From contig JASEGW010000094.1 of assembly GCA_030017825.1 (NCBI GenBank), positions 1 to 6,146 on the forward strand: a stretch of DNA of 6,146 nucleotides, written 5' to 3'. The position numbers were made by a program, and so were the translations under genes. Positions 1-6,146 of the stretch are shown here, in pieces. The notes below the pieces were generated by a model that saw only the letters and a program-made list of their open reading frames with translations, made no database searches and was not told the DNA's origin. This DNA is from a bacterium. GTDB taxonomy: Bacteria > UBA9089 > JAHJRX01. Position 1 is the stretch's first letter; every line of letters starts with the position of its first letter.

Positions 1-86
1 ATTAGGAAAATATTTAATTTTTAAACTTAAAACAAAGGAACATATTCTTATGTCGAACTCAGGTTAAATTACTATATTTCTATGCA
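1..86. other. Region downstream of hisH, no confirmed gene
   Basis: An AT-rich 86-base stretch. The hisH stop overlaps an ATG (TGATG, ATG at 87-85), the arrangement expected if hisA followed directly, but that frame reads only seven codons before TAA at 66-64. After that stop it stays open to the window edge. On the plus strand one frame is open from position 2 to a TAA at 65-67, so the end of a convergent gene is also possible; its roughly 21 residues are not recognisable. The only hairpin (ACATA / TATGT at 40-53) is weak and lacks a T-tract, so no terminator is called. Confidence 0.4.
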
Positions 87-713
87 TCACAAACTATTAA
101 AAAACATATTTTTATAATTCTCTAATAATTTCAAACCAAAATCTTGACTTTTTTCAGGATGAAATTGAAAAGCTACAATATTGTCCTTTACTACAGTGGA
201 GGTAAAATTTAAATCATAATTAGTTGTAGTAGCTATTATGTTTTCATTGTCAGGTTTTACAAAATAAGAGTGCACAAAATAAAAAAAAGAATTATCCGGT
301 ATATCCTTAAATAAAGAAACAATTCTATCGGATTGGTGGTTTATAACTACAGTGTTCCATCCAATATGGGGAATTAATACACTTTTAGAGAATTTAACAA
401 CCTTTCCCTTAAATATATCTAATCCTTGATATTCTCCCTCCTCATAGCTTTTTGAAAATAAAAGCTGCAATCCCAAGCAAATTCCTAAAAAAGGCTTTCC
501 TTCCTCTATGACTTTGTATATAGCTTTATCTATATTCAGTTCCTTGATATTTCTCATAGCATCCCTAAAGGCGCCAACTCCAGGCAACACCACCCCTTTA
601 GAGTTGACAATTTCCTGGTAACTATTGGTAACCTTTACTTGAAAGCCTACATATTCCAGGGCCTTCTGCACGCTATGAATATTCCCCATTTTATAGTCAA
701 TGACAGTAATCAC
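87..713 (-). CDS. hisH: Imidazole glycerol phosphate synthase glutaminase subunit
   Basis: A class I glutamine amidotransferase that releases ammonia from glutamine and channels it to HisF, which makes imidazole glycerol phosphate and AICAR. The 208 residues span the whole family length. Visible features are the N-terminal VIDYKMGNIHSV at 4-15, the oxyanion segment LPGVGAFRDAM at 43-53, the nucleophile C79 in GICLGLQLL, IPHIGWN at 114-120, the VHSYF stretch near 147-151, and H185 and E187 in FQFHPEKS, so the Cys-His-Glu triad is intact. The start is GTG: the family's N-terminus aligns exactly there, an in-frame TAA lies 9 bases upstream, and the next ATG (residue 9) would remove the first strand. 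The ribosome binding site is weak. HisH-like proteins also occur in sialic-acid-type sugar loci, but the his neighbours argue for the histidine enzyme. Its partner hisF is not in the window. Confidence 0.96.
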   Translation of the reverse strand: MITVIDYKMGNIHSVQKALEYVGFQVKVTNSYQEIVNSKGVVLPGVGAFRDAMRNIKELNIDKAIYKVIEEGKPFLGICLGLQLLFSKSYEEGEYQGLDIFKGKVVKFSKSVLIPHIGWNTVVINHQSDRIVSLFKDIPDNSFFYFVHSYFVKPDNENIIATTTNYDLNFTSTVVKDNIVAFQFHPEKSQDFGLKLLENYKNMFFNSL

Positions 714-716
714 TAT

Positions 717-732
717 TTCTTATTCTTACCTG
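717..732 (-). promoter_or_regulatory. Displaced ribosome binding region of hisH
   Basis: On the coding strand the bases before the GTG read CAGG, then TAAGAA twice in tandem, then ATA. The CAGG core is 15 bases from the start codon, too far for an efficient Shine-Dalgarno site. With a single TAAGAA the distance would be 9. The only other purine-rich stretch is the TAAGAA repeat itself, so initiation may depend on ribosomes finishing the upstream glycosyltransferase gene 28 bases away. Confidence 0.4.
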
Positions 733-741
733 TATTTATTA

Positions 742-2994
742 TTAAGTCAACAAATTTATTCTTTTAATAATTTCTTGCATATCCTTAATCATATTCTCAC
801 AAGTTATATTTCTAATATCGTTTTTTAAAAAAGCATCTTTTGGTTCACAATCTACCACTTCTAAAAACTCAAAATACTGCTTAAGGGTAGATTTATCTAT
901 TTTACCACAATTTTTTACTTTTTGTAACTCTTGTATGTATTCCTCCAATTTATCTTTACTCTTTTTTATATCTTCTAAATTATAACCATTAACAATATCT
1001 TCAATTATTTCTTTAGGCAAAAATAAATCTATTTCACCGCCTCCTATGCTTCTTAGTATTTCCCAAAAATTCAAGTATACATAATTTAATATTTTTTCTG
1101 CTATACAGTCACCATTGTGTCTATCTTTTATTAAAGGAGTATAGTTAAACAACTTACTTAAATCTTTATTTCCTGAAAATAATACCTTTACTTCCTTTTT
1201 TTGTAAAGCATAAACTAGCTTAATAGCTTCATTTTCTTTGTTTTTATTTAACAAACTAATAATTTCAACACTCTCTAATACCGCTTCAGGATTAATTATC
1301 TTCATGCATTTATGATCTTTACAAATAGTCTTTTTACATCCTGAGCAAGATATCAAAGGAGATAAAATCAAATTACCTGGGCCACCTGGGCCCACCCAAG
1401 CGGGACCAGTAATTACAATACTATTTGTAGAAAGAGCTGTAGCAATATGTAAAGCACCTGTATCTGCAGTAATCAATAAATTACATCTTTTGATGAAACC
1501 TGCTAATTCCAATAAAGTAGTTTTTCCAACCAAGTCTACAGGATTACTCTGCATGATGTCTATAATATTATTTGCTCTTTCCTTTTCCTTGTATCCCCCA
1601 AATAGTAAAACTTTACAATTAAACTCTTTGATTAACCTATCCCCTATCTCCGCAAAATAGTCTTCTCTCCACTGCCTAGAAGGGAAATTAGAACCAATGT
1701 TAAGCCCCACTACAAAATTTTCCCTGACAATATTACAATTCATTAATGTTTCTTTACACTTGTCTTTAACTCTCTCATCAAAATAAATTTCCAACCTTCT
1801 CCTCTTGGGAGATAGATTGCTCATACGAAGATGTTCTTCAAAAGGTTTTAGAACAGATAATTGGGCGTTTTTTGGATTTACAGAAATCCAGAATTTATAG
1901 TTAATCCAACTTGGCCCCTCTATTAAGGAATATCCACACTCATCAATGGTGATACCCCAGCTTTCTTTTCCTTTGATCAACTTATTAAGAAATGCACTTC
2001 TATGTGAAGTATGAAGATTAATTACTAAATCAAATTTTTCATCAACTAAAGGAGCAATAAACTTATCAACTTCACTTTTAAATTTATCTAACAAGTTATT
2101 GTCATCGATAATTACTTCTAAAAAAAACTTTTTTGGAAAAGAAAATATTCTTTTTATATGAGGATTGTTTTTCACTAAATCAATGTTAGTGTCTTCAGTT
2201 AGAAACGATAATTTAGAATTTGGATACTTTTCTTCAAAAGCTTTAAATACTGGAGTAGTATACATTACATCTCCAATAGAGCTTAATTGAATCAAGAGAA
2301 CTTTTTTAATATCTTTTTTTGTGTTTTTTAAAACTAGCCTATTGCTCAGTTTTTTGGGCCAATTTTTAATTAATATTGACTCTGCAAATAACCTTGTTAT
2401 CTCCGATAAAGTTAATGGAGTTAAATTCTTACGCTTCTCATAAATAGTTGTATTATTTAGCAGTTTTTCTAAGCAATTATATATACTACCTCCTAATTTT
2501 AAAGATGGTGGATGTTTTAATATTACTGCTTTTCTGGACAATATCTCTACATTGTGAATCTGAGCATATATTTCATCTAAACTTTTACTAATAATAAATT
2601 TTACATTATGATTTTCTATCAAATATTTTAGATCTATTAATTCCAAAATTATTTTGAATAAATCAATCTCAACTTCAATAATATAAAGCTCTTGATTATT
2701 CCTTAACTTTCTTGATAGTTCCCTTAAGTGATAACCCAATCCAAAACCAAGAGCCCATACTACTTGAATTTCTTCTAAATCTACCTCTCTTGTAAGATTA
2801 TTGGCTTCTCTAAGCGGATCATACAAGCTAGCTAAAGTAATCTCTTTTTGATCTTTCTTTACTTTTAAAACAGGATATCCATTTTTAGAAGATAAAACTT
2901 CAAATCTGCTTCTATCTAGAGGGTAATTTCTTATTAAATCATAAAGTCTTTTATCTTTCCTTCTTAAGCAATTTAGATTATTTTCAAAAAACAT
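742..2994 (-). CDS. Maf-like N-terminal domain fused to GT9 glycosyltransferase
   Basis: A 750-residue protein with three parts. Residues 1-180 resemble the N-terminal domain of flagellin-glycosylating Maf proteins: the opening MFFENNLNCL, then SLYDPLREA at 56-64, WALGFGLGYHL at 80-90 and ELYIIEVEIDLF at 102-113, a Rossmann-like pattern. Residues 229-580 form a GT9 (ADP-heptosyltransferase-like, GT-B fold) domain: KVLLIQLSSIGDVMYTTP at 231-248 with the conserved Asp at 242, VGLNIGSNFPSRQW at 429-442, LVGKTTLLELAGFIKRC around 488-504, and the donor-site signature TADTGALHIATAL at 509-521. Four cysteines follow (C550, C553, C558, C563), a pattern seen in a subset of GT9 enzymes. Residues 590-750 are lysine-rich and mostly helical-looking, and I cannot assign them. 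No signal peptide or membrane segment is evident, so it is probably cytoplasmic. It starts 5 bases after hisB with only a distant AAAAGG 15 bases upstream, suggesting coupled translation. Probable role: transfer of a sugar to flagellin, another surface protein or a surface glycan. Substrate and donor cannot be read from sequence, and a role in histidine synthesis is not indicated. Confidence 0.85.
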   Translation of the reverse strand: MFFENNLNCLRRKDKRLYDLIRNYPLDRSRFEVLSSKNGYPVLKVKKDQKEITLASLYDPLREANNLTREVDLEEIQVVWALGFGLGYHLRELSRKLRNNQELYIIEVEIDLFKIILELIDLKYLIENHNVKFIISKSLDEIYAQIHNVEILSRKAVILKHPPSLKLGGSIYNCLEKLLNNTTIYEKRKNLTPLTLSEITRLFAESILIKNWPKKLSNRLVLKNTKKDIKKVLLIQLSSIGDVMYTTPVFKAFEEKYPNSKLSFLTEDTNIDLVKNNPHIKRIFSFPKKFFLEVIIDDNNLLDKFKSEVDKFIAPLVDEKFDLVINLHTSHRSAFLNKLIKGKESWGITIDECGYSLIEGPSWINYKFWISVNPKNAQLSVLKPFEEHLRMSNLSPKRRRLEIYFDERVKDKCKETLMNCNIVRENFVVGLNIGSNFPSRQWREDYFAEIGDRLIKEFNCKVLLFGGYKEKERANNIIDIMQSNPVDLVGKTTLLELAGFIKRCNLLITADTGALHIATALSTNSIVITGPAWVGPGGPGNLILSPLISCSGCKKTICKDHKCMKIINPEAVLESVEIISLLNKNKENEAIKLVYALQKKEVKVLFSGNKDLSKLFNYTPLIKDRHNGDCIAEKILNYVYLNFWEILRSIGGGEIDLFLPKEIIEDIVNGYNLEDIKKSKDKLEEYIQELQKVKNCGKIDKSTLKQYFEFLEVVDCEPKDAFLKNDIRNITCENMIKDMQEIIKRINLLT

Positions 2995-2999
2995 ATTAT

Positions 3000-3590
3000 T
3001 TATAGCTTGCCTTTTGTGGAAGGAATTCCTTTAATCCTCTTGTCAATTCTAGTAGCTGCAGAAAGAACCCGGCCAAAAGCTTTAAAGATAGCCTCAATGA
3101 TGTGATGAGTATTATTTCCATAAAGCAGATTAATATGTAGAGTTATTTTGGCAGAATTTGTCAATGCCTTAAAAAACTCCTCTGCTAAGACAACTTCGAA
3201 ATCACCGGTTTTTTCTTGAGGACACTTTACATTATATACCAATACCGGCCTTCCAGAAATATCTAAAGATAAAGCTACCAAAGCTTCATCCATAGGCAAG
3301 GAAATAAAAGAAAATCTCTTTATGCCAGCTTTATTTCCTAAAGATTTATATATGGCTTCTCCTAAAACAATTCCTATATCTTCAACTACATGATGCCTAT
3401 CTACTTCTACATCACCACTAGCTTTAATCTCCAGATCAAATAAGCCATGCTTGGCAAACAAAGAAAGCATATGGTCTAAAAAGGGAGCATTGGTGTCGAT
3501 TTTATATTTTCCTTCTCCATCTAAATCAAAAGACATAGAAATTTTAGTTTCATTGGTAGCTCTTTCTACTTTTTTGCTTCTACTGCTCAT
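3000..3590 (-). CDS. hisB: Imidazoleglycerol-phosphate dehydratase
   Basis: The enzyme dehydrates imidazole glycerol phosphate to imidazole acetol phosphate, the substrate of HisC. At 196 residues it is the single-function form, without the histidinol-phosphatase domain fused in enterobacteria. The duplicated metal-binding pattern is complete: FLDHML with H40, DRHHVVED at 64-71 (H66, H67, E70), the PMDEAL loop at 99-104 with E102, LHINLLYGNNTHHIIEA at 151-167 (H162, H163, E166), and the C-terminal GIPSTKGKL, where most relatives have SSKG. The start is well supported: AAGGAG lies 8 bases upstream of the ATG, the best ribosome binding site in the window. The TAA stop is only 5 bases before the ATG of the glycosyltransferase gene, so translation of the two is probably coupled. 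The separate phosphatase this pathway needs is not in the window. Confidence 0.97.
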   Translation of the reverse strand: MSSRSKKVERATNETKISMSFDLDGEGKYKIDTNAPFLDHMLSLFAKHGLFDLEIKASGDVEVDRHHVVEDIGIVLGEAIYKSLGNKAGIKRFSFISLPMDEALVALSLDISGRPVLVYNVKCPQEKTGDFEVVLAEEFFKALTNSAKITLHINLLYGNNTHHIIEAIFKAFGRVLSAATRIDKRIKGIPSTKGKL

Positions 3591-3598
3591 TTCTTACT

Positions 3599-3604
3599 CT
3601 CCTT
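3599..3604 (-). promoter_or_regulatory. Ribosome binding site of hisB
   Basis: AAGGAG, 8 bases before the hisB ATG. It is the strongest Shine-Dalgarno match in the window and lies in the 31-base gap between hisC and hisB. Confidence 0.85.
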
Positions 3605-3621
3605 ATTTTTTTAAAAAACCA

Positions 3622-4692
3622 TTAATGGGCTTTACTTAAAATCTGACTCAACTTTTCCTGGAAAATATCATTTTCTTCCTTGGTTCCCATGGAAATCCTT
3701 AGACAATCTGATATTGGGGAAATATTTTTAAAACTTCGAATTAAAATACCTTTTTTTATTAGCTTCTCATAAACATAGTCTGCTTGATTGTTTTCAACTT
3801 TAAATAAAATAAAATTTGCTTCACTGGGATAAGCTGTTATTCCTTCTACATTTTGTAGAAAACAGTATATCCGCTCCCTTTCTTCTATTATTTCCTCTGT
3901 TTTTTTCTTAAAGTAACTGTTTTTTGATAATACTACTTTAGATACAATCTGGGAAAATGAATTCACGTTATAAGGCAGCTTTACCTTTAGCAAAACATTA
4001 ATTATCCCAGGATTGGCACATAAAAACCCTACACGAAGAGAAGCCAAAGAAAACATCTTGGAAAATGTCCTACTTATTATAAGATTCGGATATCTTTGGA
4101 CATCCAGCAAAAAAGTTTTATCTGAAAAACCAAAATATGCTTCATCAATTACCACTAAACTATTTGACTCTTCAATTATTCTATAAATAGCTTCTTGAGA
4201 AAAACAATTTCCCGTAGGATTATTAGGATAACTGATAAAGATTATACTATCTTCTTCATAATCTATAAACTTTTGAGAGTTTAATTTGAAATTTTTCTCA
4301 AGAGGTATTTCTTCAGTTTTTAACCCCAACATCTTGGCAATTATACCATAAACTTCAAAAGTAGGATAAGGATATAAAATTTTGTTTTCATTTCTTCCAA
4401 AAGCCAATAATAGATTTAAGATTAATTCATCGGAACCATTTCCAATTATCACCCATTCCTCAGGTATTTGATAATTAGAAGAAATAATTTTTTTTAAATC
4501 ACTACACATAGGATCTGGATAGCGATTAAATTTTAATTCTTTTATTTCTTTTATTACCTCTAAAAGAATATCTTCGGGTAAATTATAGGGATTTTCCATG
4601 GCATCTAATTTTAAAACACAATTTACATTAGGAACCCTATAAGGAACTAACTTCTTAACTGCTCTTCGTATAAAATTGTCTAAATTAAACAT
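3622..4692 (-). CDS. hisC: Histidinol-phosphate aminotransferase
   Basis: This is a pyridoxal-phosphate (fold type I) aminotransferase that converts imidazole acetol phosphate and glutamate to histidinol phosphate and 2-oxoglutarate. The 356-residue length is typical. Motifs in order are GNGSDEL at 84-90 (cofactor phosphate pocket), YPTF around 109-112, NNPTG at 157-161, DEAY at 183-186 (Asp contacts the pyridine nitrogen), SRTFSKMFSLASLRVGF at 207-223 with the Schiff-base lysine at K212, and the substrate-carboxylate arginine at R332 in CLRISMG. The usual LAGLR is LASLR here, a mild change. The start ATG has GTGGA about 6 bases upstream, a moderate ribosome binding site. It lies 31 bases from each neighbour, between hisD and hisB. 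The position makes HisC far more likely than a paralogous aromatic aminotransferase, although this family can act on both substrate types. Confidence 0.96.
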   Translation of the reverse strand: MFNLDNFIRRAVKKLVPYRVPNVNCVLKLDAMENPYNLPEDILLEVIKEIKELKFNRYPDPMCSDLKKIISSNYQIPEEWVIIGNGSDELILNLLLAFGRNENKILYPYPTFEVYGIIAKMLGLKTEEIPLEKNFKLNSQKFIDYEEDSIIFISYPNNPTGNCFSQEAIYRIIEESNSLVVIDEAYFGFSDKTFLLDVQRYPNLIISRTFSKMFSLASLRVGFLCANPGIINVLLKVKLPYNVNSFSQIVSKVVLSKNSYFKKKTEEIIEERERIYCFLQNVEGITAYPSEANFILFKVENNQADYVYEKLIKKGILIRSFKNISPISDCLRISMGTKEENDIFQEKLSQILSKAH

Positions 4693-4723
4693 ACTTTTTC
4701 CACAAAATATTTATCATCTTTTT

Positions 4724-6016
4724 CTAGCTTCTAACCTCTACCGCATAAGCATGGGCATCCAGCCCTTCTAAATTTGCAATATTCGTTATATCCTTTTTGT
4801 ATTTATTTAAAGCTTCTTTAGAGTAATATATTAAACTAGATTTTGTTATAAAATCGTCTACGCTTAAAGGAGAATAGAATCTTGCACTTCCTGCAGTGGG
4901 AAGCACATGGCTTGGCCCAGCAATGTAATCACCCACTGATTCTGGAGTATAGTTACCTATAAATATTGCTCCTGCCTGCTTAATACCACTTAAATATTTC
5001 CAGGGTTCCTTTACACAAAGCTCAAGATGTTCCGGTGCATAATTATTTACAATATCTATTCCTTCTTCTATGTTTTTTACTAAAATTATTGTTCCATTTT
5101 TTTGCAGAGATATTTCAATAATATCTTTTCGAGTTCTCTTCTCTTTTTGCAAAGATATCTCTTTTATAACTTCTTGAGAAAGTGCTTTTGAAGTTGTAAC
5201 TAAAACCGAAGAAGAAAGTTCGTCATGTTCAGCCTGGGATAGTAAATCAGAAGCTACAAAATTTGCTTTAGCGCTCTCATCGGCTAAAATCAATATTTCA
5301 CTGGGTCCAGCAATCATATCAATAGATACTTTTCCGTAAACTAGTTTTTTTGCTATGGTTACATAAATATTTCCAGGTCCTACAATTTTATCAACTCCAG
5401 GAATAGATTCTGTGCCATAAGCTAAGGCTGCAATAGCTTGAGCTCCTCCTACCTTATAAACATTTCTAATTCCCAACAGCTCTGCTGATGCTAAAATATA
5501 AGGATTAACTATACCTTTTTTGCCCACAGGTGTACATATAATAATTTCATTTACTCCAGCAACTAAAGCTGGAATGGTCGTCATCAATACTGTAGACACT
5601 AATGGTGCGCTACCTCCTGGTATGTAAATACCTACCTTATCGATAGGAGAACATAGCTGTCCTAAAATTATATTTTCTTCTTTTTTTTCTCTCCAAGAGT
5701 TTACTTTTTGTTTTTCATGGAATTCTATAATATTTTTTTTGGCAACTACCAAAGAATCGTAAAATTTATCCTCTATGTGTTCTTGAGCATTTAAAAATTC
5801 TTTTTCCTTTACTTTTACATTTTCTCTATTTAGTTCTACCCTGTCATATAAATCTGCATACTTAAATAAAGCTTTATCTCCACATTCTCTGACTTCTTTA
5901 ATAATTTCTGATACTTTTGAAATTAAATCAGGGGTAACACTTGAAAGGAAATCTCTCTTTATAATACTTTTTATATCTTCTTTATCTTTCTTGTCCCAAT
6001 ATCTTAACACTTTCAT
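4724..6016 (-). CDS. hisD: Histidinol dehydrogenase
   Basis: This cytoplasmic zinc enzyme carries out the last two steps of histidine synthesis, oxidising L-histidinol through histidinal to L-histidine with two NAD+. The 430-residue product has the normal length for the family. Visible family motifs are YIPGGSAPLVSTVLM near residues 131-145, KVGGAQAIAALAYGT near 188-202, the VGPGNIYV stretch near 212-219 and the AGPSEILI stretch near 236-243. By alignment to the E. coli enzyme, the zinc ligands are Q261 and H264 (in LLSQAEHDE), D363 (VGDYIAGPSH) and H422 (LDAHAYAVEVR). The catalytic Glu-His pair is E329-H330 in YAPEHLEL. The ATG is preceded by AAAGGA with a 6-base spacer, which supports the start. 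It is the first his gene in the window; hisC follows 31 bases after its TAG stop. Nothing suggests truncation or loss of function. Confidence 0.98.
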   Translation of the reverse strand: MKVLRYWDKKDKEDIKSIIKRDFLSSVTPDLISKVSEIIKEVRECGDKALFKYADLYDRVELNRENVKVKEKEFLNAQEHIEDKFYDSLVVAKKNIIEFHEKQKVNSWREKKEENIILGQLCSPIDKVGIYIPGGSAPLVSTVLMTTIPALVAGVNEIIICTPVGKKGIVNPYILASAELLGIRNVYKVGGAQAIAALAYGTESIPGVDKIVGPGNIYVTIAKKLVYGKVSIDMIAGPSEILILADESAKANFVASDLLSQAEHDELSSSVLVTTSKALSQEVIKEISLQKEKRTRKDIIEISLQKNGTIILVKNIEEGIDIVNNYAPEHLELCVKEPWKYLSGIKQAGAIFIGNYTPESVGDYIAGPSHVLPTAGSARFYSPLSVDDFITKSSLIYYSKEALNKYKKDITNIANLEGLDAHAYAVEVRS

Positions 6017-6146
6017 TTTTAATCCTTTATATATTTAACTTAACCCATCTTTACCACTAAATACAAATAAGTTTAATAATCCCAAGAGGCTAAGTTTTTT
6101 TATGGGCACTACAGATTTTAAATCTTAGTATGCTTTGTCCTAATCG
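6017..6146 (-). other. Leader region upstream of hisD, no complete gene
   Basis: These 130 bases carry no recognisable gene. All three minus-strand frames entering from the right edge hit a stop before position 6089. The longest runs to a TAG at 6090-6092, so the tail of an upstream gene could end there, but the 18 readable residues match nothing I recognise, including HisG. On the transcript, AACTTAGCCT (6096 to 6087) can pair with GGGTTAAGTT (6046 to 6037) as a 10-bp stem with two G-U pairs. A short inverted repeat AGATTTAAAATCT lies at 6113-6125. No convincing -35/-10 pair, T-box motif or histidine-rich leader peptide is visible. Confidence 0.5.
6023..6028 (-). promoter_or_regulatory. Ribosome binding site of hisD
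   Basis: AAAGGA followed by a 6-base AT-only spacer and the hisD ATG. Spacing and sequence match a standard Shine-Dalgarno site and fix the hisD start. Confidence 0.8.

Noticed and set aside
40..53. ACATA-loop-TATGT hairpin downstream of hisH, considered as the operon terminator
   Set aside because: Only five A/T-rich pairs with one G-C, and no uninterrupted T-tract follows on the transcript.
1380..1400. GC-rich patch within the glycosyltransferase gene, considered as a foreign or recombined segment
   Set aside because: It encodes the proline- and glycine-rich stretch PAWVGPGGPG just after the GT9 donor-site motif. Proline and glycine codons force higher G+C locally.
3607..3618. Perfect TTTTTTAAAAAA palindrome between hisC and hisB, considered as a terminator
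   Set aside because: It has no G-C pairs and no loop. It is simply an AT run in front of a strong ribosome binding site within a co-directional operon.
3451..3639. 62-residue plus-strand open frame opposite the start of hisB
   Set aside because: It lies entirely over the hisB 5' end and the hisC-hisB gap on the other strand. It resembles no family, and hisB is unmistakable.
5099..5161. Two near-identical 18-base stretches 45 bases apart inside hisD (encoding EISLQK twice, residues 286-291 and 301-306)
   Set aside because: HisD is 430 residues, the normal family length, so this is not an inserted duplication. Two of 18 positions differ, and the match is probably coincidental in lysine/leucine-rich AT-rich sequence.
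6063..6085. TTGGGA and TATTTA about 16 bases apart upstream of hisD as a sigma-A promoter
   Set aside because: Both boxes match the consensus poorly, and similar matches are common in AT-rich DNA. An upstream his gene may also read through.
6017..6146. T-box or histidine leader peptide controlling the operon
   Set aside because: No T-box consensus, no specifier-loop arrangement and no short reading frame with repeated histidine codons is present in the leader.

Overview
The window is a compact, AT-rich (roughly two thirds or more A+T by eye) bacterial segment in which every gene lies on the minus strand. Read in transcription order (right to left) it is hisD - hisC - hisB - a 750-residue glycosyltransferase fusion - hisH. 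The gaps are only 31, 31, 5 and 28 bases, so this looks like one co-transcribed block. The low G+C, the single-function HisB (dehydratase only, about 196 residues) and the hisD-hisC-hisB-hisH order fit an anaerobic member of the Bacillota (Clostridia or Halanaerobiia-like). That placement is an inference; no rRNA or other phylogenetic marker is present.

Right side (6016 to 3000): three complete histidine biosynthesis genes with all key catalytic residues visible. They are histidinol dehydrogenase, histidinol-phosphate aminotransferase and imidazoleglycerol-phosphate dehydratase. Left side (713 to 87): hisH, the glutaminase subunit of imidazole glycerol phosphate synthase, with an intact Cys-His-Glu triad and a GTG start. 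hisG, hisA, hisF and hisI/E are not in the window. No hisA start is readable in the 86 bases after hisH, so the operon either breaks off there or continues beyond a gap or a degraded gene.

Middle (2994 to 742): the feature that does not belong to the pathway. It is a large protein with an N-terminal region resembling the N-terminal domain of flagellin-modifying Maf (motility accessory factor) proteins, a full GT9 (ADP-heptosyltransferase-like) glycosyltransferase domain with a four-cysteine cluster, and about 160 C-terminal residues that I cannot assign. It sits 5 bases after hisB and 28 bases before hisH, so a probable surface- or flagellin-glycosylation enzyme is embedded inside the histidine operon.

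The flanks (1-86 and 6017-6146) contain no complete gene. The right flank is the leader upstream of hisD, with a clear ribosome binding site and a possible long-range stem. No convincing promoter, T-box, histidine-rich leader peptide, terminator, repeat array, mobile element or RNA gene was found.
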